Shown piece after piece: positions 27,608 to 37,529 of a stretch of DNA of 64,000 nt (position 1 is the first letter of the stretch; each line of letters begins with the position of its first letter). The stretch is from Seminibacterium arietis (GTDB lineage: Bacteria > Pseudomonadota > Gammaproteobacteria > Enterobacterales > Pasteurellaceae), in NCBI RefSeq assembly GCF_042675725.1, contig NZ_JBHTJN010000011.1, forward strand, positions 239,716 through 303,715. Reading direction: 5' to 3'. The notes under the pieces were generated by a model, which saw only the letters and a list, made by a program, of their open reading frames with translations, made no database searches and was not told the origin of the DNA. A program made the translations under genes and the position numbers.

Positions 27608-27645
27608 CAAGTGCGGTTAAAATTTTTAAAATTCCACCGCACTTG
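27608..27645 (-). repeat. Inverted pair of uptake sequences between rpoB and rpoC
   Basis: CAAGTGCGGT (27608-27617) and ACCGCACTTG (27636-27645) form a 10-bp perfect inverted repeat of the uptake signal around an A+T-rich loop. In this genome such pairs often act as terminators, but here no T run follows and rpoC continues downstream. It may be an RNA processing or partial termination site that tunes rpoC. Confidence 0.75.
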
Positions 27646-27668
27646 GGCGTACTTTAGAATTTAAAATA

Positions 27669-30600
27669 TCATTCTTCGTCTAAATCAATATTAATACCCA
27701 ACGAACGAATCTCTTTCATAATAACATTGAAAGATTCTGGAGTACCTGGATCCATATGATGAGTTCCACTAACGATATTTTTATACATTTTCGTCCGACC
27801 ATTTACATCATCAGATTTCACTGTCAACATCTCTTGTAGTGTATAAGCTGCACCATATGCTTCTAACGCCCAGACCTCCATTTCCCCAAAGCGTTGACCA
27901 CCAAATTGGGCCTTACCACCTAGTGGTTGCTGAGTGACTAAACTATAAGATCCAGTTGAACGGGCATGCATTTTATCGTCAACTAAGTGGTTCAATTTGA
28001 GCATATACATATAACCAACAGTTACTGGACGTTCAAACTTCTCACCAGTACGACCATCATACAAAGTTATCTGACCAGAGGTTGGCAACCCGCCTAATTC
28101 TAACAGTGCTTTAATTTCTTTTTCATGAGCACCATCAAATACTGGAGTTGCTAGTGGCATACCTTTACGTAAATTTTCAGCTAAACGCATGACTTCTTCA
28201 TCAGTAAAAGTACTGAGGTCAACTTGCTGAGAACTATCACCAAGATCGTAAGCTTTTTGGATATAACCACGTAATTTCTCAATATCCTGCTTTTGTTTGA
28301 TCATAGCATTAATTTGGTCGCCAATACCTTTTGCTGCCAAACCTAAGTGAGTTTCAAGGATCTGACCAATATTCATACGAGAAGGTACCCCTAATGGATT
28401 TAACACAATATCCACAGGCTGACCATTTTCATCATATGGCATATCTTCCACAGGATTAATTTTCGAAATTACCCCTTTGTTTCCATGACGACCAGCCATT
28501 TTGTCACCTGGTTGAATTTGGCGTTTTACTGCAAGATAAACTTTTACGACTTTCAACACGCCTGGAGCAAGATCATCACCTTGAATAATTTTACTGCGTT
28601 GAACTTCTAATTTATGTTCAAAATCTTTACGCAATTCTTCATACTGTTCTGCAAGTTGCTCAAGCTGATTTTGCTTCAATTCATCATCAAGAGATTGCTC
28701 TAGCCATTGAGTGCGGTTCAATTTATCTAAAGTTTTCGCATCGATACCACTTGAAATTAATAACGAATGCACTCGAGCAAATAAACCAGCTTCTAAGATT
28801 TCTAGCTCTTCCACAAGATCTTTTTTCGCTTGTTTAAGTTGCATTTCTTCAATTTCTAGAGCTCGTTTATCTTTTTCAACACCATCACGAGTAAAGACCT
28901 GTACATCAATAACTGTACCTGATACGCTATTTGGAACTCGTAACGAGGAATCTTTTACATCAGATGCTTTTTCACCAAAAATTGCTCTTAACAATTTTTC
29001 TTCTGGCGTAAGCTGAGTTTCACCTTTCGGTGTAACTTTACCAACTAAAATATCCCCACCTTTTACTTCAGCACCAATATATACAATACCTGACTCATCA
29101 AGCTTGCTCAATGCGGCTTCACCTACATTTGGAATGTCTGCAGTAATTTCTTCGGAACCTAATTTAGTATCACGAGCTATACAAGAAAGCTCTTGAATAT
29201 GAATAGTAGTAAAACGGTCTTCTTGCACTACTCGTTCAGAAACTAACATAGAATCTTCAAAGTTATAACCATTCCATGGCATAAATGCCACTCTCATATT
29301 CTGTCCTAATGCGAGTTCACCAAGATCAGTAGATGGACCATCTGCTAAAATTTCTCCACGTTCAATAGGTTCACCTAATTTAACGCAAGGAATTTGATTA
29401 ACACAAGTATTTTGATTTGAACGAGTGTATTTTACTAAGTTATAAATATCAATTCCCGCTTCTCCAGCAAAAGTTTCATCTTCATTTACTTTTACTACGA
29501 TACGAGAAGCATCTACGTATTGAATTGTACCGCCTCGTTTTGCTACTACCGCAACACCAGAATCAAGTGCAACTGGCTTTTCCATACCAGTACCAACTAA
29601 CGGCTTATCTGCACGTAAAGTTGGAACCGCTTGACGTTGCATGTTAGCTCCCATCAATGCACGGTTCGCATCATCGTGTTCTAAGAATGGAATGAGTGCA
29701 GCCGCAACAGAAACAACTTGCTGAGTTGAAACATCCATGTAGTGAATATCTTCTGGGCGGTATAGGCCTGATTCACCATGCTCACCACGACAAGTAACAA
29801 AGGCATCAGTAAAACGAAGATCCTCATCAAGATTAGAGTTAGCCTGTGCAATCACATATTTACCTTCTTCGATTGCAGATAAATATTCAATTTCTTCTGT
29901 TACTTGACCGTTTACTACTTTACGATATGGTGTTTCTAAAAATCCATAATCATTAGTTCGAGCATATACAGAAAGAGAGTTGATCAATCCGATATTTGGA
30001 CCTTCAGGTGTTTCTATAGGGCAAACGCGACCATAATGAGTTGCGTGTACGTCACGTACCTCAAAACCAGCACGCTCACGAGTCAACCCGCCAGGACCTA
30101 ATGCTGAAATACGACGTTTATGTGTCACTTCTGATAATGGATTGTTTTGATCCATAAATTGTGAAAGCTGAGAAGAACCAAAAAATTCTTTCACTGCTGC
30201 AGAAATAGGTTTTGCGTTAATCAAATCTTGTGGAGTAACAGAATCAAGATCTCCTAAAGATAACCGCTCTTTTACTGCTCTTTCAACACGAACAAGCCCA
30301 ATTCGGAATTGATTTTCTGCCATTTCACCTACAGATCTAATACGACGATTACCTAAATGATCAATATCATCCACTTCGCCACGACCATTACGAATGTCAA
30401 TTAATTTCTTCATTACATTGACAATATCGTCTTTACTTAAAGTGCCGCTATCAGTAACATCCTCAATACCTAAAGAGCGATTAAATTTCATACGCCCAAC
30501 TGCGGATAAATCATAACGTTCGGTAGAAAAGAATAAATTATCAAATAAGCCTTCTGCTGCTTCTTTTGTAGGTGGCTCACCTGGTCTCATCATACGATAA

Positions 30601-31697
30601 ATTTCAACTAACGCACTTAATCGATCACTAGATGGATCTACGCGTAAAGTCTCTGAAATATAAGGACCAAAATCTAAGTCATTAGTAAATAAAGTTTCAA
30701 TAACTTGATAACCTGCTTGTGACAGCTTAGCCAATAGCTCTAAAGTAATCTCAGTATTAGCAGCACAAACTAATTCACCCGTATCTAGATCAACATAATC
30801 TTTCGCTATAACTTTACCAACAATATATTCTGTCGGCACTTCTACTTGAGTAATTTGATCTTTTTCTAATACTCGAATATGACGAGCCGTAATACGACGA
30901 CCTCGCTCCACATAAACTTTACCATTAGCTTCTATGTCAAAAGATGCAGTCTCCCCTCGCAATCTTTCTGGAACTAATGTCATTAACAATTTGTTATCTT
31001 GAATCTCAAAAGTAATCTTGTCGAAGAAAAGTCCTAAAATTTCTTCTGTAGAATAGTTTAAAGCTCGCAAAATAATAGTCGCTGGTAATTTACGACGGCG
31101 GTCAATACGAGCATATAGATTATCTTTTGGATCAAATTCAAAATCTAACCATGATCCACGATAAGGAATAATACGTGCATTATAAAGCACTTTACCTGAT
31201 GAGTGAGTTTTCCCTTTATCGCTGTCAAAGAACACACCTGGGCTTCTATGTAACTGTGACACAATAACACGCTCGGTACCATTAATTACAAAAGTACCAT
31301 TATTGGTCATCAATGGAATTTCACCCATGTAAACTTCTTGTTCTTTTATATCTTTGATTGTGCCAGGTGCTGCGTCTTTATCATAACTTACAAGACGTAA
31401 TTTGACGCGTAACGAAGCTGCGTAGGTAGTACCACGAATTTGACATTCTCTTACATCAAAGACTGGCTCACCTAATTGATAGCTAACATACTGTAGTTCT
31501 GTATTACCATTATTGCTGACTATTGGAAATACTGAGCGAAATGCAGCCTCTAGGCCTTGTTGTCCTTCAGGATCTCTTTGAATAAACTTATCGAACGAAT
31601 CAAGTTGGATAGTCAATAAATAAGGTACATTTAAAACTTGCGGACGTTTGCCGAAGTTTTTACGAATTCGTTTTTTCTCGGTATATGAGTAAACCAT
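27669..31697 (-). CDS. rpoB: RNA polymerase beta subunit
   Basis: A full 1,342-residue RpoB: GSSQLSQFMDQNNPLSEVTHKRR is the rifampicin region, and KRRISALGPGGLTRERAGF plus the C-terminal GGQRFGEMEVWALEAYGA are intact. In the rifampicin region nothing suggests resistance: Ser, Gln, Asp, His and Arg occupy the usual positions. It follows rplL and precedes rpoC in one transcription unit. Confidence 0.98.
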   Translation of the reverse strand: MVYSYTEKKRIRKNFGKRPQVLNVPYLLTIQLDSFDKFIQRDPEGQQGLEAAFRSVFPIVSNNGNTELQYVSYQLGEPVFDVRECQIRGTTYAASLRVKLRLVSYDKDAAPGTIKDIKEQEVYMGEIPLMTNNGTFVINGTERVIVSQLHRSPGVFFDSDKGKTHSSGKVLYNARIIPYRGSWLDFEFDPKDNLYARIDRRRKLPATIILRALNYSTEEILGLFFDKITFEIQDNKLLMTLVPERLRGETASFDIEANGKVYVERGRRITARHIRVLEKDQITQVEVPTEYIVGKVIAKDYVDLDTGELVCAANTEITLELLAKLSQAGYQVIETLFTNDLDFGPYISETLRVDPSSDRLSALVEIYRMMRPGEPPTKEAAEGLFDNLFFSTERYDLSAVGRMKFNRSLGIEDVTDSGTLSKDDIVNVMKKLIDIRNGRGEVDDIDHLGNRRIRSVGEMAENQFRIGLVRVERAVKERLSLGDLDSVTPQDLINAKPISAAVKEFFGSSQLSQFMDQNNPLSEVTHKRRISALGPGGLTRERAGFEVRDVHATHYGRVCPIETPEGPNIGLINSLSVYARTNDYGFLETPYRKVVNGQVTEEIEYLSAIEEGKYVIAQANSNLDEDLRFTDAFVTCRGEHGESGLYRPEDIHYMDVSTQQVVSVAAALIPFLEHDDANRALMGANMQRQAVPTLRADKPLVGTGMEKPVALDSGVAVVAKRGGTIQYVDASRIVVKVNEDETFAGEAGIDIYNLVKYTRSNQNTCVNQIPCVKLGEPIERGEILADGPSTDLGELALGQNMRVAFMPWNGYNFEDSMLVSERVVQEDRFTTIHIQELSCIARDTKLGSEEITADIPNVGEAALSKLDESGIVYIGAEVKGGDILVGKVTPKGETQLTPEEKLLRAIFGEKASDVKDSSLRVPNSVSGTVIDVQVFTRDGVEKDKRALEIEEMQLKQAKKDLVEELEILEAGLFARVHSLLISSGIDAKTLDKLNRTQWLEQSLDDELKQNQLEQLAEQYEELRKDFEHKLEVQRSKIIQGDDLAPGVLKVVKVYLAVKRQIQPGDKMAGRHGNKGVISKINPVEDMPYDENGQPVDIVLNPLGVPSRMNIGQILETHLGLAAKGIGDQINAMIKQKQDIEKLRGYIQKAYDLGDSSQQVDLSTFTDEEVMRLAENLRKGMPLATPVFDGAHEKEIKALLELGGLPTSGQITLYDGRTGEKFERPVTVGYMYMLKLNHLVDDKMHARSTGSYSLVTQQPLGGKAQFGGQRFGEMEVWALEAYGAAYTLQEMLTVKSDDVNGRTKMYKNIVSGTHHMDPGTPESFNVIMKEIRSLGINIDLDEE

Positions 31698-31883
31698 GGG
31701 TTTCCTCTACTTAATTTTCAGTGGTCCAACCGCACAATACTTATCACATTGCGGCAATTAATCCGTTTAATAATGACCGCACTCTGAACCTTACTTCTGT
31801 AGTGGGGTGACATTCAAATAATATACCTTATTTGAATCAATAGAAATAGATAAACGGTAGATTTATTTCTATATCGGGATAAC

Positions 31884-31915
31884 ACAAAATGGCCGATGGA
31901 AATCCACCAGCCATT
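31884..31915 (-). terminator. Attenuator-like hairpin between rplL and rpoB
   Basis: AATGGC and GCCATT close a stem with an inner TGG/CCA pair, followed on the minus strand by TTTTGTG, a weak U tract. A partial terminator in this gap is known in E. coli and lets fewer polymerases reach rpoBC than rplJL; this is the likely counterpart. Confidence 0.65.
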
Positions 31916-31949
31916 AAGCCTGAAAAAACAGGGCAAAGTCAACCAAAAA

Positions 31950-32318
31950 TTATTTGATTTCTACTTGTGCACCAGCTTCTTCTAATTCTTTCTTAAGTGC
32001 TTCAGCTTCCGCTTTAGCAATGCCTTCTTTCAATACTGCAGGCGCAGACTCAACAAGGTCTTTAGCTTCTTTTAAGCCTAAACCTGTTGCTCCACGTACA
32101 GCTTTGATTACAGCTACTTTATTTGCACCAACTGCTGCAAGTACAACATCAAATTCAGTTTTTTCTTCTGCTGCTTCAGCAGGACCAGCTGCCACAGCTA
32201 CTGCAGCTGCAGCTGCTGAAACACCAAATTTCTCTTCCATCGCAGTAATTAATTCTACGATTTCAGTTACAGTTTTAGAAGCAATAGCTTCAATAATTTG
32301 TTCGTTAGTTAATGACAT
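31950..32318 (-). CDS. rplL: 50S ribosomal protein L7/L12
   Basis: A 122-residue protein: N-terminal dimerisation domain (MSLTNEQIIEAIASKTV), alanine-rich hinge and C-terminal factor-binding domain (FDVVLAAVGANKVAVIKAVR). The start is put at ATG 32318 because AGGA lies 11 nt upstream; the in-frame TTG at 32327 is too close to it. It forms the ribosome stalk that recruits GTPase factors. Confidence 0.98.
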   Translation of the reverse strand: MSLTNEQIIEAIASKTVTEIVELITAMEEKFGVSAAAAAVAVAAGPAEAAEEKTEFDVVLAAVGANKVAVIKAVRGATGLGLKEAKDLVESAPAVLKEGIAKAEAEALKKELEEAGAQVEIK

Positions 32319-32369
32319 AACAATCAATTCCTAAAGTAAATAAATTAAACCAATTAAGAAAAGCTTTAA

Positions 32370-32861
32370 TTAAGCTGCTTCTTGTAATTTGTCGCGTAAC
32401 GCTGCCAAAGTGCGAGCAAGTTTTCCTACTGCAGCTTCTTTCATTGTACCCATTAAACGTGCAATCGCTTCATCGTAAGTTGGTAATGTTGCTAAGAATT
32501 CAACATCTTGAATCTTACCTTCAAAGGCTGCACCTTTAATTTCAAACTTATCATTTGCTTTTGCAAAATCTTTAAACAAACGTGCTGCTGCACCTGGATG
32601 TTCGTTAGAAAATGCGATAAGTGTTGGACCGATGAACGTATCTTTTAAGCATTCATAATCTGTACCTTCCACTGCACGACGCAATAAAGTATTACGTACA
32701 ACACGCATTGAAACGCCAGCTTCACGAGCTGCTTTACGTAGCTCAGTCATTTTATCAACAGTAACACCACGAGAATCTGCAATCACTGCTGACAGGGCAC
32801 CTTTGGCTGCTTCATTTACTTCAGCAACAATTGCTTGTTTGTCTTGAAGATTTAATGCCAT
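32370..32861 (-). CDS. rplJ: 50S ribosomal protein L10
   Basis: A 163-residue protein (MALNLQDKQAIVAEVNE at the start, typical of L10), the anchor of the L7/L12 stalk and autogenous regulator of this operon. AGGAGC precedes the ATG, directly behind a UUCG-loop hairpin in the leader. Confidence 0.98.
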   Translation of the reverse strand: MALNLQDKQAIVAEVNEAAKGALSAVIADSRGVTVDKMTELRKAAREAGVSMRVVRNTLLRRAVEGTDYECLKDTFIGPTLIAFSNEHPGAAARLFKDFAKANDKFEIKGAAFEGKIQDVEFLATLPTYDEAIARLMGTMKEAAVGKLARTLAALRDKLQEAA

Positions 32862-32864
32862 TGG

Positions 32865-33136
32865 CTTTTAGCTCCTGATACACTCCGCCGAAGCGGAACT
32901 GACTAAATATATCAAAAAACACTATAATTTTATCATAGGGTTTATTGATGTTAAGGTGTCCAGAAGCAGAAAATTCTGTCTGTTCACCATCTACGTAGGT
33001 CAAAAAATTAAGAAATTGCTAACACAATTTCACCTACGGTCTTCGATGGGGCTTGATTGGCAAGCACCATCAGTAATATTCCACAATTAAGTGAAATTTA
33101 GGTGGCGGATTATATCACAAATTGATCAGTTGTAAA
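32865..33136 (-). promoter_or_regulatory. rplJ promoter and L10 leader RNA
   Basis: The promoter has TTTACA (33131-33136), a 16-bp spacer and TATAAT (33109-33114). The roughly 240-nt leader contains CGTAGGT, which can pair with ACCTACG farther on, and ends with a CCGC-UUCG-GCGG hairpin just before the rplJ ribosome site. This arrangement fits the L10-binding leader through which L10 or L10/L12 represses its own translation. The fit to the leader family is by eye. Confidence 0.7.
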
Positions 33137-33222
33137 GCAATAAAAAATAAAATTAAGCCATTAATTTCATTTTCATTATTACTACAATCCCACAGATCAT
33201 AGCGAAAACTAACCGCTCTTTA

Positions 33223-34227
33223 TTATTTCGACTGTTCATTTAACTCAGCTACGAAACATGCTACTTTCGTACCATCTTTATGAATTTGTAATTGTGGTTG
33301 GACCTTTCTACAGTATTCCTGAGCAAAACGACAACGAGCATGAAATGCACAACCCAGTGGTGGATTCAATGGACTTGGCAATTCTCCTTCCAATTTTATA
33401 CGTTCCCTGCGTGTATTTAAAGAAAGTCTTGGCGTAGCTGATAATAAAGCTTGAGTATAAGGATGTTTAGGATATTTAAATATTTGCTCTACTGTACCAT
33501 ATTCTACACATCGTCCCAAATACATCACCATTACTTCATCAGAAATATGTTCTACTACTGATAAGTCATGAGAAATAAACACATAAGAAAGTCCAAGTTC
33601 TTTTTGCAAATCCATCATTAAATTTAATACTTGGGCTCGTACTGATACATCTAAAGCAGATACAGGTTCATCAGCCACCATAATATCGGGGTTAAGCATT
33701 AACCCTCTAGCAATCGCAATGCGTTGGCGTTGTCCACCAGAAAACATGTGAGGATAACGATCATAAAATTCTGCTCGAAGCCCTACTTTTTCCATAATCT
33801 CTAGAACTTTTGCTTTACGTTCCGTCTTAGAAAGTGCGGTATTAATTAGCAAAGGTTCATCTAAAATCATACCTATTTTTTTACGTGGATTTAATGAAGC
33901 ATAAGGATTTTGAAATACGATTTGGATTTTTTGTCGACGTAAATTTTGTGTTTCTTTATCGTTTTCTAAAAAATTTTGTCCATTAAAATAAAGCTCTCCA
34001 TTTGTTGGGTGTTCAATCATTGTCAATAAACGTGCGAGAGTTGATTTTCCACAGCCTGATTCACCTACTACAGCAAGAGTTTTCCCTTTACTTAAGCAAA
34101 AAGAAACGCCATCTAACGCTTTTACTAATCTTTGAGAAGAAAATAATCCTTTTTTCACTGGATAATATTTTTTTAAATCAATTACTTCAAGTAACGGCTC
34201 TGTTTGTTCTAAGTTCTGATTAAGCAT
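33223..34227 (-). CDS. dppF: Dipeptide/heme ABC transporter ATPase DppF
   Basis: A 334-residue ABC ATPase with Walker A GESGCGKST, signature FSGGQRQRIAIARGL, Walker B IMVADEPVSALD, and the C-terminal oligopeptide-transporter extension containing the CAFHARCRFAQEYC iron-sulfur-type cysteines. It pairs with DppD to power uptake. Its start overlaps the end of dppD by 8 bp. In H. influenzae the DppBCDF system works with periplasmic proteins encoded elsewhere (HbpA) for glutathione or heme; the same may hold here. Confidence 0.94.
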   Translation of the reverse strand: MLNQNLEQTEPLLEVIDLKKYYPVKKGLFSSQRLVKALDGVSFCLSKGKTLAVVGESGCGKSTLARLLTMIEHPTNGELYFNGQNFLENDKETQNLRRQKIQIVFQNPYASLNPRKKIGMILDEPLLINTALSKTERKAKVLEIMEKVGLRAEFYDRYPHMFSGGQRQRIAIARGLMLNPDIMVADEPVSALDVSVRAQVLNLMMDLQKELGLSYVFISHDLSVVEHISDEVMVMYLGRCVEYGTVEQIFKYPKHPYTQALLSATPRLSLNTRRERIKLEGELPSPLNPPLGCAFHARCRFAQEYCRKVQPQLQIHKDGTKVACFVAELNEQSK

Positions 34228-35203
34228 AGCTCGGTTCTCCTTGTGAATTTAATGGAGTATGGCATTTCACTCTCCCTTGTTCAAATGGGCGTAGCTCAGG
34301 CTCAACCTGACGGCAATGCTCAGTTGCATATGGGCAACGTGGATTTAATAAACAACCTTGAGGACGATCATATTTTCCAGGTACAACACCTGAAAGAGAA
34401 TGTAATTGTGATTTTCCCTCTACAAATTCAGGTAAAGATCGCAATAAAGCTTGAGTATAAGGATGCTTTGGTAATTTAAAAATTTCTTCAGCGTTGCCCT
34501 CTTCCACAATCTGTCCCGCATACATCACAATAATACGATGTGCAGCTTCCGCTACTAAAGCTAAATCATGTGTAATTAAGATTAACGCCATATTTTCTTT
34601 TTTCTGTAAATCCAATAATAAATCTACAATCTGAGCTTGAATAGTAACATCAAGTGCGGTGGTCGGCTCATCTGCAATCAATAACTTTGGCTTACAGGCA
34701 ATCGCCATAGCGATCATTATTCTTTGGCTCATTCCTCCCGAAAGCTGATGCGGATACACATCCAAACGAGATTCAGGATCAGGGATCCCTACCATTCGCA
34801 ATAATTCTATCGTACGTTGACGACGCTCTTTCTTAGTTCCTCCTTGATGAACTTTCAAGACTTCCATAATTTGAAACCCAACGCTATAACATGGGTTTAA
34901 ACTAGTCATCGGATCTTGGAATATCATCGAAATATCCGCACCTACTAATTTCTGCTTTTCTTTTTCATTAATAGATAGTAAATCAATATTTTCAAAAGAA
35001 AGTGCGGTAGCTTTTACTCTTCCTGGGTAATCAATCAATCCCATAATTGCCAAAGAACTTACTGATTTCCCAGAACCTGATTCGCCAACAATTCCGAGTA
35101 CTTCACCTTTGTTAACTTCATAGCTAATACGATCTACTGCTTTGAACAATGTTTTTTCATCACCAAAGGACACTGAGAGATTACTTACTGTTAATAATGA
35201 CAT
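34220..35203 (-). CDS. dppD: Dipeptide/heme ABC transporter ATPase DppD
   Basis: A 327-residue ABC ATPase with Walker A GESGSGKSV, signature LSGGMSQRIMIAMAI, Walker B LLIADEPTTALD and the C-terminal cysteine-containing extension (GCLLNPRCPYATEHC). It lies between dppC, which ends 9 bp upstream, and dppF, with which it overlaps. It forms the second half of the ATPase pair. Confidence 0.94.
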   Translation of the reverse strand: MSLLTVSNLSVSFGDEKTLFKAVDRISYEVNKGEVLGIVGESGSGKSVSSLAIMGLIDYPGRVKATALSFENIDLLSINEKEKQKLVGADISMIFQDPMTSLNPCYSVGFQIMEVLKVHQGGTKKERRQRTIELLRMVGIPDPESRLDVYPHQLSGGMSQRIMIAMAIACKPKLLIADEPTTALDVTIQAQIVDLLLDLQKKENMALILITHDLALVAEAAHRIIVMYAGQIVEEGNAEEIFKLPKHPYTQALLRSLPEFVEGKSQLHSLSGVVPGKYDRPQGCLLNPRCPYATEHCRQVEPELRPFEQGRVKCHTPLNSQGEPSYA

Positions 35204-35212
35204 ATTCTTTCC

Positions 35213-36112
35213 TTATTGTTTCAATTTTGGATCAAGAGCATCACGTAACCCATCACCCATCAAATTGAATGCAAGCACAGTAAATAAGATTGCCACGCCT
35301 GGAAAAGTGACTACCCACCAAGCTCGTTGCACAAATTGCAGTGCTTCTGCAAGCATTGCTCCCCATTCTGGCGTTGGTGGCTGTGCACCAATCCCCAAAA
35401 ACCCTAAAGCTGCCATATCCAAAATAGCATTAGAAAATCCAAGTGTAGTTTGCACAATTAGTGGTGCAACACAATTTGGCAAAATAACAATAAACATTAA
35501 ACGCAATGCTTTCGCTCCAGCAACACGAGAAGCTGTAACATAATCTCGATTAATTTCATTTAACACTGAAGCTCGAGTTAATCGTACATAACTAGGCAAC
35601 GAAACTAAGGCAATAGCAAATGAAGCATTAAGTAAAGAGGGACCTAAAATTGCGACAATTGCTATTGCTAATAACAAACTTGGCATAGCTAGCATGATAT
35701 CAATAATTCTCATAATTAGAATATCTACAACGCCACCTACATAACCAGCAACCAATCCCAGTGATACACCTAAAATAAAAGATAGCGATACTACTAACAA
35801 ACCAATAAATAACGATAATCTAGCACCATGAATTAAACGAGACAAAATATCACGCCCAACGTCATCAGTACCTAAAATGAAATCCCAACTTCCTCCTTCT
35901 AACCAAGCAGGTGGCATTAATAAATAATCTCTGGCTTGTGCAATTGGATCATGTGGCGATACAAAATCAGCAAATACACTAACAAAAAATACTACAATAA
36001 TATAAATCAGCCCTATTACTGCTCCTCTATTATGGCTAAAATGAAGCCAAAACTCTCGCAGTGGTGACTGCTGAATAGGAACATTAGTAGTAATTTCTGA
36101 ATTATTAGTCAT
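35213..36112 (-). CDS. dppC: Dipeptide/heme ABC transporter permease DppC
   Basis: A permease of about 299 residues with an N-terminal cytoplasmic segment, about six transmembrane helices and the coupling motif (ASRVAGAKALRLMFIVILPN). The start is set at ATG 36112, with GTGGGA upstream; a GTG at 36124 in the same frame would add four residues. It follows dppB closely and forms the channel with it. Confidence 0.94.
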   Translation of the reverse strand: MTNNSEITTNVPIQQSPLREFWLHFSHNRGAVIGLIYIIVVFFVSVFADFVSPHDPIAQARDYLLMPPAWLEGGSWDFILGTDDVGRDILSRLIHGARLSLFIGLLVVSLSFILGVSLGLVAGYVGGVVDILIMRIIDIMLAMPSLLLAIAIVAILGPSLLNASFAIALVSLPSYVRLTRASVLNEINRDYVTASRVAGAKALRLMFIVILPNCVAPLIVQTTLGFSNAILDMAALGFLGIGAQPPTPEWGAMLAEALQFVQRAWWVVTFPGVAILFTVLAFNLMGDGLRDALDPKLKQ

Positions 36113-36124
36113 ACATTTTCCCAC

Positions 36125-37135
36125 TTATTTCTTATGACGAATACGTGGATTTAGCACGCCATACATCAAATCAACAAATAAATTCACTAAAATAATGATA
36201 GTTGCAATAATTAATACCGCTCCCTGCACCACAGGGTAATCTCTCGCTCGAATAGCTTCGATCACCCACTTCCCAATACCTGGCCATGCAAAAATAGTTT
36301 CAGTTAAAATCGCACCTGAAAGCATTTGTCCAACAATCAGACCAATCACTGTAACCACGGGAATTAATGCGTTTCGTAATGCGTGTACAATAATCACTCG
36401 AATTAGTGCAAGTCCTTTGGCTCTTGCGGTACGGATATAATCTTCCCCTAACACTTCTAGCATAGAAGAACGAGTCATCCTTGAAATAACCGCTAATGGC
36501 ACCGTACCGAGTACAACTGACGGTAATACTAAATGTGAAACTGCGGATTTAAATGCACCATTTTCTTCTGAAAGCCAACTATCTATTAACATAAATCCCG
36601 TTATATCATCAATCCAAAACTCAGCTCCAATTCTTCCTGACACAGGTGTAATATCAAGCTGTACTGACATTACTAACATTAATAACAATCCCCACCAAAA
36701 GATCGGCATTGAATAGCCCGTCAGTGACACTGCCATGACTGTGTGGTCAAAAACAGATCCTCTTTTTACTGCTGCTAAAACCCCTATAGGAATTCCCACA
36801 ATGATAGCGAATAAAATAGCAAAAACTGTCAATTCAATAGTAGCAGGGAAAAGCGATAGAAATTCATCCATCACGGGTATATTATTTTTAAAAGACTCCC
36901 CTAAATCCCCCTGAAAAATACCTTTTACGTACTTAGCATATTGAATATACAAAGGCTGATCTAAGCCTAATTGTTTTTTCATTTCTTCATGCATTTCAGG
37001 TGTTAAACCTCGCTCTCCCATTCTAATTTCAATAGGATCACCTGGTATCAAATGGATCAACGCGAAAGTGAGTACTGTAATACCAATAAAAGTCGGTATT
37101 ACCATAAAAATTCGCTTAAAAAGAAATTGAAACAT
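36125..37135 (-). CDS. dppB: Dipeptide/heme ABC transporter permease DppB
   Basis: A 336-residue permease with about six helices, the DppB N-terminus (IPTFIGITVLTFALIHLIPGDP) and the coupling motif (RTARAKGLALIRVIIVHALRN). First gene of dppBCDF. No dppA-type binding protein gene precedes it. Confidence 0.95.
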   Translation of the reverse strand: MFQFLFKRIFMVIPTFIGITVLTFALIHLIPGDPIEIRMGERGLTPEMHEEMKKQLGLDQPLYIQYAKYVKGIFQGDLGESFKNNIPVMDEFLSLFPATIELTVFAILFAIIVGIPIGVLAAVKRGSVFDHTVMAVSLTGYSMPIFWWGLLLMLVMSVQLDITPVSGRIGAEFWIDDITGFMLIDSWLSEENGAFKSAVSHLVLPSVVLGTVPLAVISRMTRSSMLEVLGEDYIRTARAKGLALIRVIIVHALRNALIPVVTVIGLIVGQMLSGAILTETIFAWPGIGKWVIEAIRARDYPVVQGAVLIIATIIILVNLFVDLMYGVLNPRIRHKK

Positions 37136-37529
37136 AAATTTTCTCTTAAAATAAAAATTTGTCGCAAATAATCCGAAAAAACCACCGCACTTTCAAATAA
37201 TAATGCTGGCATATACACTAGTATTATCATTGTATAAGAAATGTTATTTATCGGCTAAATCAATATCTCATTTTTGATAGTCACTTTTTCCAATTCGGCA
37301 TAACTAAGTTAAAAATGTTGATTCCTTAAAAAGAAGATAAAACAGGTTAGGCTAATAGGTCAACTTTTTTATCAAAGATATTTAAAACTCAAAACAAATT
37401 AATAACATTTATCCAATCATTTATTTCACTAATAAATTAATTTTTATTTAGATTACTAGATGTGTAAAATATAACAAAACAACAAGAAACATTTTCAATC
37501 TCTTAAATTACACAATTACTGGAAAATAA
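37136..37529. other. Divergent intergenic region dppB / trmB, no gene seen
   Basis: 394 bp of A+T-rich DNA between divergent genes. It holds one uptake sequence near 37183 and should carry both promoters, but I cannot place convincing hexamers. No ORF or RNA structure stands out. Confidence 0.6.

Noticed and set aside
31954..32334. Alanine/serine-rich plus-strand frame over rplL
   Set aside because: It is the exact antisense of rplL; its length follows from the codon bias of that gene.
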